This document shows positions 25,745 through 34,425 of a DNA stretch of 64,000 nt, in pieces. The first letter of the stretch is position 1; every line of letters starts with the position of its first letter. Origin of the DNA: Afipia birgiae 34632 (GTDB taxonomy: Bacteria > Pseudomonadota > Alphaproteobacteria > Rhizobiales > Xanthobacteraceae); NCBI RefSeq assembly GCF_000308295.2, contig NZ_HG326652.1:739420-803419 (forward strand), given 5' to 3'. A model generated the notes under the pieces. It made no database searches. It saw only the letters and a program-made list of their open reading frames with translations, and was not told the origin of the DNA. A program made the translations under genes and the position numbers.

Positions 25745-27046
25745 TCATACATGTTCATAGACGGTGCGGCCGTCAACAATGGTGCGCGCGACGCGGCCGC
25801 TGAACCGCGCTTCGTCGAATGGCGTGTTCTTGCACTGGGACTTGAGGTCCGCCGGATCGAGCACCCAAGGCGTATCCAGATCGATCACGATCACGTCGGC
25901 GGGCGACCCCGGACGCAATGAGCCGCCGGGCAGGCCAAGCAGTTCGGCGGGGCGGGTGGACATGGCGCGAATGAGTGTCTTGAGGTCGATTTCGCCGGAG
26001 TGAACGAGACGTAGACCTGCCGACAGCATAGTCTCCAGGCCGATGGCGCCGGCGGCAGCTTCGGCAAACGGCAGACGCTTCACCTCGACGTCCTGCGGGT
26101 TGTGATCCGACATGATGACGTCGATCAGGCCCGAGGCGAGGGCGGCGACCAGCGCGGCGCGATCCTGTTCGGTGCGCAGCGGCGGCGACAGTTTCAGGAA
26201 GGTGCGATAGGGGCCGATGTCGTTTTCATTCAGCGCGAGATGATTGATCGAGGCTGAGGCGCTGACCTCGAGACCGGCGTCCTTGGCGCGCTTGAGAACG
26301 TCGAGCGAGTCGATGCAGGTGAGGGAAGCTGCGTGGTAACGTCCGCCGGTCAGCGCCACGAGGCGCATGTCGCGCTCCAGCACCATGGCCTCGGATGCAT
26401 TGGGAATTCCGAACAGGCCAAGCCGCGACGCGAACTCGCCTTCGTTCATCACGCCTTCGCCGACAAGGTTCGGATCTTCGGTGTGATGGACTATCAGCGC
26501 GTCGAAATCGCGGGCATAGGTCAGCGCGCGGCGCATCACCAGCGCGTTCATCACGCTTCTGTCACCGTCGGTGAAAGCGACCGCGCCGGCCGCCTTGAGC
26601 AGGCCGATCTCGGTCATTTCCTCGCCCTTCATGCCCTTGGTCAGTGCGGCCATGGGATGAATGTTGACGATGGCGGTATCGCGGGCGCGGCGGAGGATGA
26701 AATCCACCGTCGCGGAATTGTCGATCACGGGCTTGGTGTCGGGCTGGCAGACAATGGTGGTGATTCCGCCCGCAGCTGCTGCGAGGCTCGCGGACGCAAA
26801 GGTCTCGCGATGGCCTGCACCTGGCTCGCCGACGAAGGCGCGCATGTCCACGAGGCCTGGGGCCACGACCTTGCCGGCGCAATTAATAATGTCTGTGCCT
26901 TCGGGCACGCCGGCTGCGCCGATGCCGCGCCGTGCATCGCGAATGGTGCCGTCGGCGATCAGCACATCGCCGGGGCCGTCGAGATCCCGCGACGGATCGA
27001 TCAGGCGGGCGTTGGCGAGGAGGATGGGGCGGCGGTCTGTTCTCAT
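25745..27046 (-). CDS. pyrC: Dihydroorotase homologue (PyrC type, probably non-catalytic PyrC')
   Basis: 433 residues of the dihydroorotase/amidohydrolase family, with LLANARLIDPSRDL at the start, NHLALNENDIGPYRTFLKLSPPLR in the middle and SDHNPQDV. The metal-binding HxH motif is absent: where active enzymes have DxHxHxREPG this protein has DMRAFVGEPG (residues 67-76), and the later CHVST histidine is also missing. It therefore resembles PyrC'/PyrX, a structural partner of aspartate carbamoyltransferase. A separate active dihydroorotase is expected elsewhere. A long hairpin ends directly at its start codon, and pyrB lies upstream. Confidence 0.88.
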   Translation of the reverse strand: MRTDRRPILLANARLIDPSRDLDGPGDVLIADGTIRDARRGIGAAGVPEGTDIINCAGKVVAPGLVDMRAFVGEPGAGHRETFASASLAAAAGGITTIVCQPDTKPVIDNSATVDFILRRARDTAIVNIHPMAALTKGMKGEEMTEIGLLKAAGAVAFTDGDRSVMNALVMRRALTYARDFDALIVHHTEDPNLVGEGVMNEGEFASRLGLFGIPNASEAMVLERDMRLVALTGGRYHAASLTCIDSLDVLKRAKDAGLEVSASASINHLALNENDIGPYRTFLKLSPPLRTEQDRAALVAALASGLIDVIMSDHNPQDVEVKRLPFAEAAAGAIGLETMLSAGLRLVHSGEIDLKTLIRAMSTRPAELLGLPGGSLRPGSPADVIVIDLDTPWVLDPADLKSQCKNTPFDEARFSGRVARTIVDGRTVYEHV

Positions 27047-27122
27047 CTCGTGTCCCGGTTCTGGCGTTCGTATCCCTTTTCAGCGGCTGCTCTTACGAAC
27101 GCCAGAACCAAAGGGACACGAG
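27047..27122. repeat. Long hairpin abutting the pyrC start codon
   Basis: The left arm at 27047-27072 (CTCGTGTCCC then GGTTCTGGCGTTCGTA) pairs over 26 bases with the right arm at 27094-27122, with one 3-base bulge (AAA) and a 21-base loop. In the minus-strand transcript the 3' arm ends at the base just before the pyrC AUG, so any ribosome-binding site is inside the stem. It may be an inserted palindromic element or a translational control hairpin. Confidence 0.85.
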
Positions 27123-27136
27123 TATCCATAATTGTT

Positions 27137-27213
27137 CTGGTGCGCTTTTGAATGCGAAGTTCCTGAAAGAACTCGCCGCATCGGCCGCAGGAACTTCGCA
27201 TTCAGCGCACCAG
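27137..27213. repeat. Long hairpin abutting the pyrB stop codon
   Basis: CTGGTGCGC (27137-27145) and GAATGCGAAGTTCCT (27150-27164) pair perfectly with AGGAACTTCGCATTC (27189-27203) and GCGCACCAG (27205-27213), with an internal loop of 4 and 1 bases and a 24-base apical loop. The right arm ends at the base next to the pyrB TAA. Only 14 bases separate it from the second hairpin at 27047-27122. Confidence 0.85.
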
Positions 27214-28167
27214 TTACGCGTTGGGCAGGTTGCGGGCGAGCGCTTCAAGCACCGCCATGCGCACCGCCACACCCATTTCGACCTGTTCGCGGATCAGCGA
27301 CTGCGCGCCGTCCGCCACGATGGAGTCGATTTCGACGCCTCTGTTCATTGGCCCGGGATGCATCACCAGCGCTTCGGGCTTGGCATAGCCGAGTTTCTTC
27401 TGGTCGAGCCCGTAATAGTGGAAGTATTCCGAACTCGACGGCACGAATGAGCCGTTCATGCGCTCGCGCTGCAGCCGCAGCATCATGACGATGTCCGCGC
27501 CGTCAAGTCCTTCGCGCATGTCACGCGCCACCTCGACACCCATGCGCTCAATGCCGGGCGGCAACAGCGTGGAGGGCGCAACCACGCGCACGCGAGCGCC
27601 CATGGCATTGAGCAGGATGATGTTGGAGCGCGCGACCCGCGAATGCAACACGTCGCCGCAGATCGCCACCAGCAGGCCCTCAATGTGCCCCTTGTTGCGT
27701 CGGATGGTGAGTGCGTCAAGCAGTGCTTGCGTCGGGTGTTCATGCGCACCGTCGCCGGCATTGATGACCGAACCGTCGACTTTCTGGGCGAGCAGTTCCA
27801 CCGCGCCGGACGCATGATGCCGTACCACCAGAATGTCCGGGTGCATGGCGTTGAGCGTGATCGCGGTATCCATCAGCGTCTCGCCCTTGCGGATCGAGGA
27901 GGACGACACCGACATGTTCATGACGTCGGCGCCAAGCCGCTTGCCCGCGATCTCGAACGAGGACTGGGTTCGCGTCGAGGCTTCGAAGAACAGATTGACC
28001 TGGGTGCGGCCGCGCAGATTGGTGCGCTTCTTGTCGACCTGCCGGTTCAGTTCGACGAACTCTTCGGACAGGTCCAGAAGGCCGCTGATGTCGGCCGCGG
28101 AAAGGCCCTCGATGCCCAGCAAATGCCGGTGTCCGAGGACAAAACTCGATTTCGATGCAGTTGTCAT
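27214..28167 (-). CDS. pyrB: Aspartate carbamoyltransferase catalytic subunit
   Basis: 317 residues from ATG 28167 (frame open to 28206). It has the carbamoyl-phosphate site [13 protein letters not shown] near residues 57-69, [11 protein letters not shown] near 140-150 and the C-terminal [12 protein letters not shown]. It condenses carbamoyl phosphate and aspartate in pyrimidine synthesis. It lies upstream of the PyrC-like gene; no regulatory subunit PyrI is nearby, consistent with the class A ATCase that assembles with a dihydroorotase-like partner. Confidence 0.96.
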   Translation of the reverse strand: MTTASKSSFVLGHRHLLGIEGLSAADISGLLDLSEEFVELNRQVDKKRTNLRGRTQVNLFFEASTRTQSSFEIAGKRLGADVMNMSVSSSSIRKGETLMDTAITLNAMHPDILVVRHHASGAVELLAQKVDGSVINAGDGAHEHPTQALLDALTIRRNKGHIEGLLVAICGDVLHSRVARSNIILLNAMGARVRVVAPSTLLPPGIERMGVEVARDMREGLDGADIVMMLRLQRERMNGSFVPSSSEYFHYYGLDQKKLGYAKPEALVMHPGPMNRGVEIDSIVADGAQSLIREQVEMGVAVRMAVLEALARNLPNA

Positions 28168-28305
28168 TAAAGCAAGAGCTATAGGCAGACTTGCCCGGGG
28201 GAGCAAGGCGGATTCGGCGGTTGCGGAGTTTTCCCCCGCTCATGTCCGGGCAGGGTAAACGGGTCGAAAGCGTGCTGTGGAACATTGCACCTATCGTATT
28301 TTCGC

Positions 28306-28334
28306 CGTCATGGCCGGGCTTCCTCGGCATGACG
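28306..28334. repeat. Short degenerate palindromic element
   Basis: CGTCATG at 28306-28312 pairs with CATGACG at 28328-28334, with CCGG/TCGG inside. It resembles the core of dispersed CGTCATGGCCGGGC palindromes in related genomes. It lies upstream of the VanX-like gene and could be a fragment only. Confidence 0.35.
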
Positions 28335-28351
28335 ATATCGGACGCCGGATC

Positions 28352-29095
28352 ATGAAACTTGCAACCGCAATCCTGCTCGTGGGCCTCGGGACGTCGGCTG
28401 CGGTCGCGCAGCCGGTGCCCGCCGGCTTTGTCTATCTGCGCGATATCGACCCGACCATCATTCAGGATATGCGCTACGCTACGGCGAACAATTTCGTCGG
28501 GCGCGTGCTGAACGGTTACGAAGCGGGCGAGTGCATTGTCACCCGCCGTGTTGGAGCGGCGCTGAAACGCGTGCAGCAGGATCTGAAGCCGCGCGGACTC
28601 TCGCTCAAGGTGTACGACTGCTATCGGCCGCAGCGCGCGGTGGATGACATGTACGCGTGGGCGCAGGACGGCTCTGAGATGCCGGCGCAGCGGCGCTACA
28701 ACCCGAGGATGCGCAAAGCCGATCTCTTTCGCTTAGGCTATATTGCCAAACATTCCGGACACTCGACCGGCAAGGCGGTGGACCTCACGCTGGTACAACT
28801 GCCCGTGTCAAAGGTCGCGCCGTTCGATCCGAAGGCCGACTATGGTGATTGCACGGAATCGCAACATCGTCGCGCGCCGGACAGCAGCGTCGACATGGGC
28901 GCCGGCTACGATTGCTCGGACGAGAAGGCGCATACCGGCTCGAAGGTGATCACACCGCAGCAGCGCAAATGGCGGGAGACCCTTGTGTCCGCGATGGCGC
29001 GGCAGGGTTTCTCGAATTTCCGGCTGGAATGGTGGCACTTTTCGCTGCCGGGGCCGGGCAATGCAACGTTCGATTTTCCGGTGGCGAAGCGATAA
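28352..29095 (+). CDS. D-alanyl-D-alanine dipeptidase (VanX/DdpX family), secreted
   Basis: 247 residues from the ATG at 28352. The frame is open to 28277, but this start gives a clean signal peptide (KLATAILLVGLGTSAAVAQP). The VanX zinc site is present: SGHSTGKAVDLTL (SXHXXGXAXD) and the catalytic EWWHF (EXWH). It cleaves D-Ala-D-Ala released from peptidoglycan, here probably in the periplasm. There is no vanH/vanA or dpp transporter nearby, so a cell-wall recycling role is more likely than resistance. It is divergent from pyrB. Confidence 0.9.
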   Translation: MKLATAILLVGLGTSAAVAQPVPAGFVYLRDIDPTIIQDMRYATANNFVGRVLNGYEAGECIVTRRVGAALKRVQQDLKPRGLSLKVYDCYRPQRAVDDMYAWAQDGSEMPAQRRYNPRMRKADLFRLGYIAKHSGHSTGKAVDLTLVQLPVSKVAPFDPKADYGDCTESQHRRAPDSSVDMGAGYDCSDEKAHTGSKVITPQQRKWRETLVSAMARQGFSNFRLEWWHFSLPGPGNATFDFPVAKR

Positions 29096-29189
29096 TTGCG
29101 GCGCGTGTGGGGTTGAATTTTGGCCGCTCGATTATAGCTCTTCCGAAGAGGTGCGCGACCCAGCGCACCTGACCCGGAAAGGCCTCGTC

Positions 29190-29471
29190 ATGAGCAGGGG
29201 CGGAATAACGATCACGGCGATTCTTCTCGCCATCCTTGCAGCGACAATCTGGTGGGCATGGCAGGGCTGGACGTCACACGCCGACGTGCAGATGTCGATC
29301 CACGGCTATATCGCGATGGGACTGGGAGTTTTCTTCTCGCTTATCATCGGTTTCGGTTTGATGGCGCTGACGTTCTATAGCAGCCGTCGGGGTTATGATG
29401 ACCTTCCGCAGGCCAAGGAAAAGCCGGAACCGCCCGTCGGCGAAGATCGGGCCACACCCAACATTTCGTAA
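29190..29471 (+). CDS. Small membrane protein, unknown
   Basis: 93 residues from ATG 29190 (preceded by GGAAAGG). It has two predicted membrane helices (about residues 5-23 and 38-62), a short periplasmic loop and a charged Pro-rich C-terminus. The frame is open further upstream but without a ribosome site. No family recognised. It follows the VanX-like gene by about 95 bp and precedes the acyl-CoA dehydrogenase by 62 bp. Confidence 0.75.
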   Translation: MSRGGITITAILLAILAATIWWAWQGWTSHADVQMSIHGYIAMGLGVFFSLIIGFGLMALTFYSSRRGYDDLPQAKEKPEPPVGEDRATPNIS

Positions 29472-29533
29472 CGGTGACGTGAAACGCGCCGCGTTCCAGT
29501 ATAGCCTGTCGTTCTCATTTCCGGGAACGACTC

Positions 29534-31183
29534 ATGGCTCAATTGTCCTTGTCCGCAACGACCGATGTCTTTAACCAATCGCCTCCATTTGAGGACGTTG
29601 ACCTGTTCTCCCTCGACTGCCCGCTCGCGGAGGCCGTGTCGGTCAATGGCGGGAAGGCGGCAGCAGCGGAACTTGCCGACTTCGGCAGGCATTGGGGCTC
29701 CGCGGCGATGGCGCAGCGCGGCCGCGTCGCCAACGAGAACACGCCGAAACTGAAGACCTTCGATGCGCGCGGCTTTCGCCGCGACGAGGTCGAATTCCAT
29801 CCGGCCTATCACGAGTTGATGGCGCACAGTGCCCACGCCGGCATTCACAATTCGACATGGAATGAAAACGGCGATGCCGCGGGCGGCGCATCCGAAGTCG
29901 TGCGCGGCGCGAAATTCTTTATCGCCGCGCAGGTCGAGACCGGGCACCTGTGCCCGATCACCATGACGCGTGCCGCGGTCGGTGCGCTGTCGGTCGATCC
30001 TGCATTGCGCGCGAAGGTGATGCCGGTGCTCGGCACGCGCTCTTACGATCCGGCTTTCGCGCCGTGGTGGACCAAGCGCGGCATGACCATGGGCATGGGT
30101 ATGACCGAGAAGCAGGGCGGCACGGATGTGCGCGCCAACATCACGCGCGCGGTGCGTGACGGTGATGCGTACCGTATCACCGGGCATAAATGGTTCATGT
30201 CGGCGCCGATGTGCGACGCGTTCCTCGTGCTTGCGCAGGCGGAAGGCGGACTGACCTGTTTCTTCATGCCGCGCTTCGCGCCGGATGGGTCGGTCAACGG
30301 CATTTACTTCCAGCGGCTGAAGGACAAGCTTGGCAACCGCTCCAACGCGTCATCGGAAGTGGTATTCGAAAATGCCTATGCGCTGCGGCTCGGCGAAGAG
30401 GGACGCGGGGTTCCGACAATCATCCAAATGGTCTCGCTGACCCGGCAGGATTGTTCGCTGGCCTCTGCGGGGCTGATGCGTTCGGGGCTCGCGCATGCGC
30501 TTCATCACGCGCGCAATCGCAGCGTGTTCCAGAAGCATCTTGCAGATCAGCCGCTGATGCGCAGCGTGCTCGCCGACATGGCGCTGCATGTGGAAGCTTC
30601 GACCGCGCTGGTGATGCGGCTCTGCAGATCGTTCGACCGCGCCCCCGCTGATAAGGCGGAAGCGGCGTATATGCGGCTGCTGACGCCGGTGGTGAAATAC
30701 TGGACCTGCAAGAGCGCACCGGGATTCCTCTACGAGGCGATGGAGTGCCTCGGCGGCAACGGTTACGTCGAGGAGGGCATTCTGGCGCGGCATTACCGCG
30801 AGTCGCCGGTCAACGCGATCTGGGAAGGTTCGGGCAATGTGATGTGCCTCGATGTGCTGCGCGCGCTGTCACGCGAAGCAGACGCTGCGGCGGATGTTTT
30901 GCGTGGTCTGGTCGACCAGACCAAGGGCCTTCCAGGTGTGGTCGAAGCGGTGGGCTTCATCGCGAAGTCGTTTCGCCAGCCTGACGCCGAGCGCGTCGCG
31001 CGGCTCGCGGTGGAGAAGCTTGCGCTGGTTGCCGCCGCCGCCGCGCTCCATGAGATATCGCCAAAACATGCCGAACTGTTTGCGGCGACGCGTCTTGCTG
31101 CGGACCACGGTGCCCTCTACGGCGCGGTCGATCTCCCCAACGACGACATTCGCGGCCTGCTGGACCGTGCCTTGCCGGCTTGA
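29534..31183 (+). CDS. Acyl-CoA dehydrogenase family protein, AidB-like
   Basis: 549 residues of the acyl-CoA dehydrogenase superfamily, AidB type: the opening NQSPPFEDVDLFSLDCPLAE, the FAD/substrate segment MGMTEKQGGTDVRANITRA, and ECLGGNGYVEEGILARHYRE with WEGSGNVMCLDVLRAL near the end. AidB-like proteins bind FAD and DNA and belong to the alkylation-response group in Escherichia coli; the true substrate is unclear. No ada-like gene adjoins it. The ATG at 29534 follows GGGAACGACTC. Confidence 0.88.
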   Translation: MAQLSLSATTDVFNQSPPFEDVDLFSLDCPLAEAVSVNGGKAAAAELADFGRHWGSAAMAQRGRVANENTPKLKTFDARGFRRDEVEFHPAYHELMAHSAHAGIHNSTWNENGDAAGGASEVVRGAKFFIAAQVETGHLCPITMTRAAVGALSVDPALRAKVMPVLGTRSYDPAFAPWWTKRGMTMGMGMTEKQGGTDVRANITRAVRDGDAYRITGHKWFMSAPMCDAFLVLAQAEGGLTCFFMPRFAPDGSVNGIYFQRLKDKLGNRSNASSEVVFENAYALRLGEEGRGVPTIIQMVSLTRQDCSLASAGLMRSGLAHALHHARNRSVFQKHLADQPLMRSVLADMALHVEASTALVMRLCRSFDRAPADKAEAAYMRLLTPVVKYWTCKSAPGFLYEAMECLGGNGYVEEGILARHYRESPVNAIWEGSGNVMCLDVLRALSREADAAADVLRGLVDQTKGLPGVVEAVGFIAKSFRQPDAERVARLAVEKLALVAAAAALHEISPKHAELFAATRLAADHGALYGAVDLPNDDIRGLLDRALPA

Positions 31184-31336
31184 ATCCATTTGCGAGGGAG
31201 TGATTGCGACGAAGCATTCAGCCCCTGCGGTTCAATGACAGGATCGCGTCGTTTTGAGATGGCGGAATGGGTCATTTTTTTAATGACTGCAATTCAAAAT
31301 CGGTTCCGAGGCGATCAATAAGCTGGAGATCAGACC

Positions 31337-32113
31337 ATGACTGCCGCTGAAAGCCCCGCCGGCCTTGCGCCTGTGTCGCCGCCGGGCCGCGAGCCACGAG
31401 TCTGGAAGTTTGTCGGAACCAGCCTGTGGGGGCTTGCGCTGTTTGGAGCGATGTTCGCCGGGCAGGCCGTGGTGGTCGGGTGGCTTCTGATCACCGGTGA
31501 CGGGCCACTCGATACCAGTTCATTGACCGCGCTGCTCTCGAATGGACGGATTATCTCGCTGTCGGTCATCATGGGACTGCCCGCCATTCTCATCATGCTA
31601 TGGATAGCGACGCGGGTGTCGCGGACGCCCTTTGCCGACTATCTGGCATTGCGCTCGACATCGTGGACCATGCTGGCAGCCGGTGTGGCGAGCTTGGTTC
31701 TGCTGATGGTGGCGTGGGAAGTGATCAGCCGCGTGGCAGGGCGCGAGTCCTCGCCGGGATTCATGGTCGACGTGTTGAAATCTGCGCGGGCCGACGGCGC
31801 GCTGTGGCTTCTGGTGTTTGCGTTCTGCGTAGCTGCGCCGATCACCGAAGAATTCTTCGCCCGCGGATTTCTCTATCGCGGCTGGTCGGAATCCTTCTTG
31901 CGCCCCGCCGGCGCCATCCTGCTATCGTCTGCGGTGTGGACCCTGATGCACCTGCAGTACAACTGGTTCTTTCTCGCGCAGGTCTTCTCCATCGGATTGC
32001 TGCTCGGCTATCTGCGCTATCTCAGCAACTCGACATGGCTACCGGTGATCCTGCACGGCCTTAATAATCTTGCTGCCACGGTGCAGACCATCTGGCTGGC
32101 GAACAACTCCTGA
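31337..32113 (+). CDS. CPBP family intramembrane protease (CAAX/Abi type)
   Basis: 258 residues, six to eight membrane helices, with the CPBP motifs: EEFFARGFLYRG (EEXXXR) near residues 171-182, FxxxH-like LMHLQYNWF near 208-217 and a C-terminal HGLNN. These are the glutamate and histidine residues of intramembrane metallo/glutamic proteases. The substrate is unknown; in alphaproteobacteria these are typically stand-alone. GGAG lies just before the ATG at 31337. Confidence 0.88.
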   Translation: MTAAESPAGLAPVSPPGREPRVWKFVGTSLWGLALFGAMFAGQAVVVGWLLITGDGPLDTSSLTALLSNGRIISLSVIMGLPAILIMLWIATRVSRTPFADYLALRSTSWTMLAAGVASLVLLMVAWEVISRVAGRESSPGFMVDVLKSARADGALWLLVFAFCVAAPITEEFFARGFLYRGWSESFLRPAGAILLSSAVWTLMHLQYNWFFLAQVFSIGLLLGYLRYLSNSTWLPVILHGLNNLAATVQTIWLANNS

Positions 32114-32121
32114 AAATCAGG

Positions 32122-33048
32122 TCAGGTCACTAGCGCAATGGCCGCGGGCATCGTGACGATGGCGAGCGCTGTCTGCATCGTCAGGATCTCTGCAACCAGC
32201 GGAGCATCGCCTCCCATCTGCCGTGCCAGAACATAGGCGCTCGACGCTGTCGGCACAGAGGCGCAGCAGGCGACGATCGCAAGATTTGCACCCGAAAGTC
32301 CGAACGCAAGGCCGAGCGATACTGCCATGACGGGCATCACAACCAGCTTCAGAATGCACGATAGTATCGCGGGCGGGTCCGGACGCAGGACGCCCCGGAG
32401 CTGAAGCCCCGCGCCGACAACGAGCAGTCCGAGCGCGAGCGACGAGCGACCGAGCGCATCGATGAATTCATCGATCCATTTCGGAAGCGTCAAACCGGTC
32501 AGGTTGGCGGCCAGTCCGAGTGCGCAGGCCCAGATAAAGGGATTTTGCGCGATCGTGAGAAGAATGCGCGACCATGACAGCCGTGTGGGCGAGGCGTAAT
32601 GAGCCAGCACCCAGACTGCCATGATATTCAAAATCGGGATCATCGCCACCATCGCCACAGAGGCGAGGGTGAGTCCGACTTCGCCGTACAGGTTTCCGGC
32701 GACCGCCAGCGCGACATAGGTTTGCCACCGGCAGGAGCACTGGAAGATCGAGGTGAACGACGGGCCGCTCACGCCAAGCCGCCTCATCAGGACCGGCCGC
32801 AACATGAGGCAAAGCGCCGCCATCAACAGTACGGCAATCAGCAGCGCGCCGCCGACACCGAGCAGCGGAACCTCCGCAAGCTTTGCACGGCTGAGTGTCC
32901 GAAACAGAAGTGCCGGGAACAGCACATAGTAGACGAGTTGCTCAGTGCCGACCCAATGAGATTCTTCTTTAATAAGAACGCGCCGCAGAACGAAGCCCGT
33001 CACGATCAGCAGGAAGATCGGCACGATTGCCGCAATAATTGTCAGCAT
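32122..33048 (-). CDS. AEC family transporter (auxin efflux carrier type)
   Basis: 308 residues with ten predicted membrane helices in two halves, with PIFLLIVTGFVLRR at the start and PTASSAYVLARQMGGDAPLV near the end, which is typical for AEC/malonate-type carriers. It probably transports small carboxylates. It is 3 bp downstream of ruvX on the same strand, so it may be co-transcribed with it. Direction and substrate are not determined. Confidence 0.87.
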   Translation of the reverse strand: MLTIIAAIVPIFLLIVTGFVLRRVLIKEESHWVGTEQLVYYVLFPALLFRTLSRAKLAEVPLLGVGGALLIAVLLMAALCLMLRPVLMRRLGVSGPSFTSIFQCSCRWQTYVALAVAGNLYGEVGLTLASVAMVAMIPILNIMAVWVLAHYASPTRLSWSRILLTIAQNPFIWACALGLAANLTGLTLPKWIDEFIDALGRSSLALGLLVVGAGLQLRGVLRPDPPAILSCILKLVVMPVMAVSLGLAFGLSGANLAIVACCASVPTASSAYVLARQMGGDAPLVAEILTMQTALAIVTMPAAIALVT

Positions 33049-33051
33049 CGG

Positions 33052-33543
33052 TCAATGCTCTCCCGATGCCTTGCGCAACGTTGCGAGCCGATCCAGCGCA
33101 CCCTGCAGGATGAAGATCGCCGCGTGCTCGTCGATCACCTTGGCGCGCTTGGCGCGGCTCATGTCCATGTCGATCAGTTCGCGCTCCACCGCGACGGTGG
33201 ACAGGCGTTCGTCCCACAGGCCGATGGCAAGCTCCGTCAGTCTGGAGAAATTCCGAGCGAACGCGCGCGTCGACTGCGCGCGCGGTCCTTCGCTGCCATC
33301 CATGTTGATCGGGAGCCCGAGAATGAAGCCCACGACATGGCGCTCGCCGGACAGCGCTAGCAGCCGCGCGGCGTCGGCGGTGAAGGTCTTGCGCTGAATC
33401 GTCTCGATGCCGGTGGCGAGCTTTCGGTCGGGATCGGACACGGCAACGCCAATGGTCTTGGTGCCGAGATCGAGCCCGATCAGGGCCCCTCGTGCGGGCC
33501 AGAGTGCGGCGGCCTCGATCAGCGGTAAAATGGATGCAGGCAT
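33052..33543 (-). CDS. ruvX: Putative Holliday junction resolvase RuvX/YqgF
   Basis: 163 residues from ATG 33543 (the frame is open to 33636). It has an RNase H-like fold: GLDLGTKTIGVAVSDPDR near residues 22-39, VVGFILGLPINMDGSEGPRAQ near 72-92, and DERLSTVAVERELI and IDEHAAIFILQ near 110 and 137. YqgF proteins process the 5' end of pre-16S rRNA and may resolve junctions. It is 3 bp upstream of the AEC transporter gene. Confidence 0.92.
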   Translation of the reverse strand: MPASILPLIEAAALWPARGALIGLDLGTKTIGVAVSDPDRKLATGIETIQRKTFTADAARLLALSGERHVVGFILGLPINMDGSEGPRAQSTRAFARNFSRLTELAIGLWDERLSTVAVERELIDMDMSRAKRAKVIDEHAAIFILQGALDRLATLRKASGEH

Positions 33544-33598
33544 TGCTTCGCTTATCACGCAGGATACAAGCGTTGCAAAGCGGGAATAGGATGAAGAG

Positions 33599-33815
33599 AT
33601 GGTCGGGCTCACGTTATTCGGATTGTTCGCCGTCACGACAATGCTGGTCTGTTATGCATTTGAGGACCGCAGTCCGTGGTTCGTGCTCGGCTTCGCAGCG
33701 GCCTGTGCGCTCGGCTCGGCTTACGGCTTTTTGCTGGGCGCATGGGGTGGTCGAGGCGATCTGGGCGGTGGTCGCCTTGCGGCGCGGGCAGTTCAGGCAG
33801 GGAGCGGGTGCTTGA
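33599..33815 (+). pseudogene. Small membrane protein gene with an apparent frameshift
   Basis: The frame from 33599 (MVGLTLFGLFAVTTMLVCYA onward, two hydrophobic helices) reads well to GAW at 33745. It then continues out of register as GGRGDLGGG. In the next frame the sequence after 33747 reads VVEAIWAVVALRRGQFRQGA and stops at 33813-33815, one base before the next gene. Joining the two gives a coherent protein of about 70 residues. The shift lies in the GGGG run at 33744-33747. It may be a real mutation or an assembly error. Confidence 0.6.
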
Positions 33816-33816
33816 G

Positions 33817-34413
33817 ATGACAGACAACCCTCCCGGATTTTTCACAGGCACCGAAATGCCGGACGCCGGCTGGTGGGAGGCGCTGTGGCCCGATCCCGTC
33901 GGCGTGTTGACCGCAGTCGGGGTCAAACCAGGCATGAAGGTGATCGATCTGTGTTCTGGCGACGGCTGGTTCACGCTGCAAATTGCGAAGATTGCGCATC
34001 AGGTGGTCGCCATCGATATCGACCGCGACCTGCTGGAAGTGGCGCGTCGTCGCCTGGCCGAAAGCGGCGTGACCAACTGTGACTTTGTAACAGGCGACGC
34101 CTACGAACTTGCCGGTCTGGTTTCGGGTGGAACTGACTTTGTATTCATGGCGAATGCCTTTCACGGCGTTCCCGATCGGCCGCGTTTGTCCCGTGCTGTT
34201 CGCGCGGTCCTGAATCCTGGCGGTCGTTTTGCGATCGTCAACTGGCATCGGCGCCCGCGCGAAGAAACCGTGGTCCTGGGTGAACCGCGCGGGCCGAAAG
34301 GTGAATTGAGATTGTCTCCGGAACAGACTACCGAGGCGGTCGAAACGAGCGGGTTGAAGCTCGCTGATCTGGTTGAAATTCCGCCCTATCACTATGGCGC
34401 GGTGTTTGGATAA
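33817..34413 (+). CDS. Class I SAM-dependent methyltransferase
   Basis: 198 residues: motif I VIDLCSGDGWFTLQIAK near residues 46-62, AIDIDRDLLEVARRRL (motif II) near 67-82, FVMANAFHGV region near 108-117 and ALNPGGRFAIVNWH (motif post II). It methylates an unknown substrate using S-adenosylmethionine. The ATG at 33817 is 2 bases after the stop of the small membrane gene and 13 bp before the nitronate monooxygenase-like gene. Confidence 0.87.
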   Translation: MTDNPPGFFTGTEMPDAGWWEALWPDPVGVLTAVGVKPGMKVIDLCSGDGWFTLQIAKIAHQVVAIDIDRDLLEVARRRLAESGVTNCDFVTGDAYELAGLVSGGTDFVFMANAFHGVPDRPRLSRAVRAVLNPGGRFAIVNWHRRPREETVVLGEPRGPKGELRLSPEQTTEAVETSGLKLADLVEIPPYHYGAVFG

Positions 34414-34425
34414 GGGAGCGAAACC

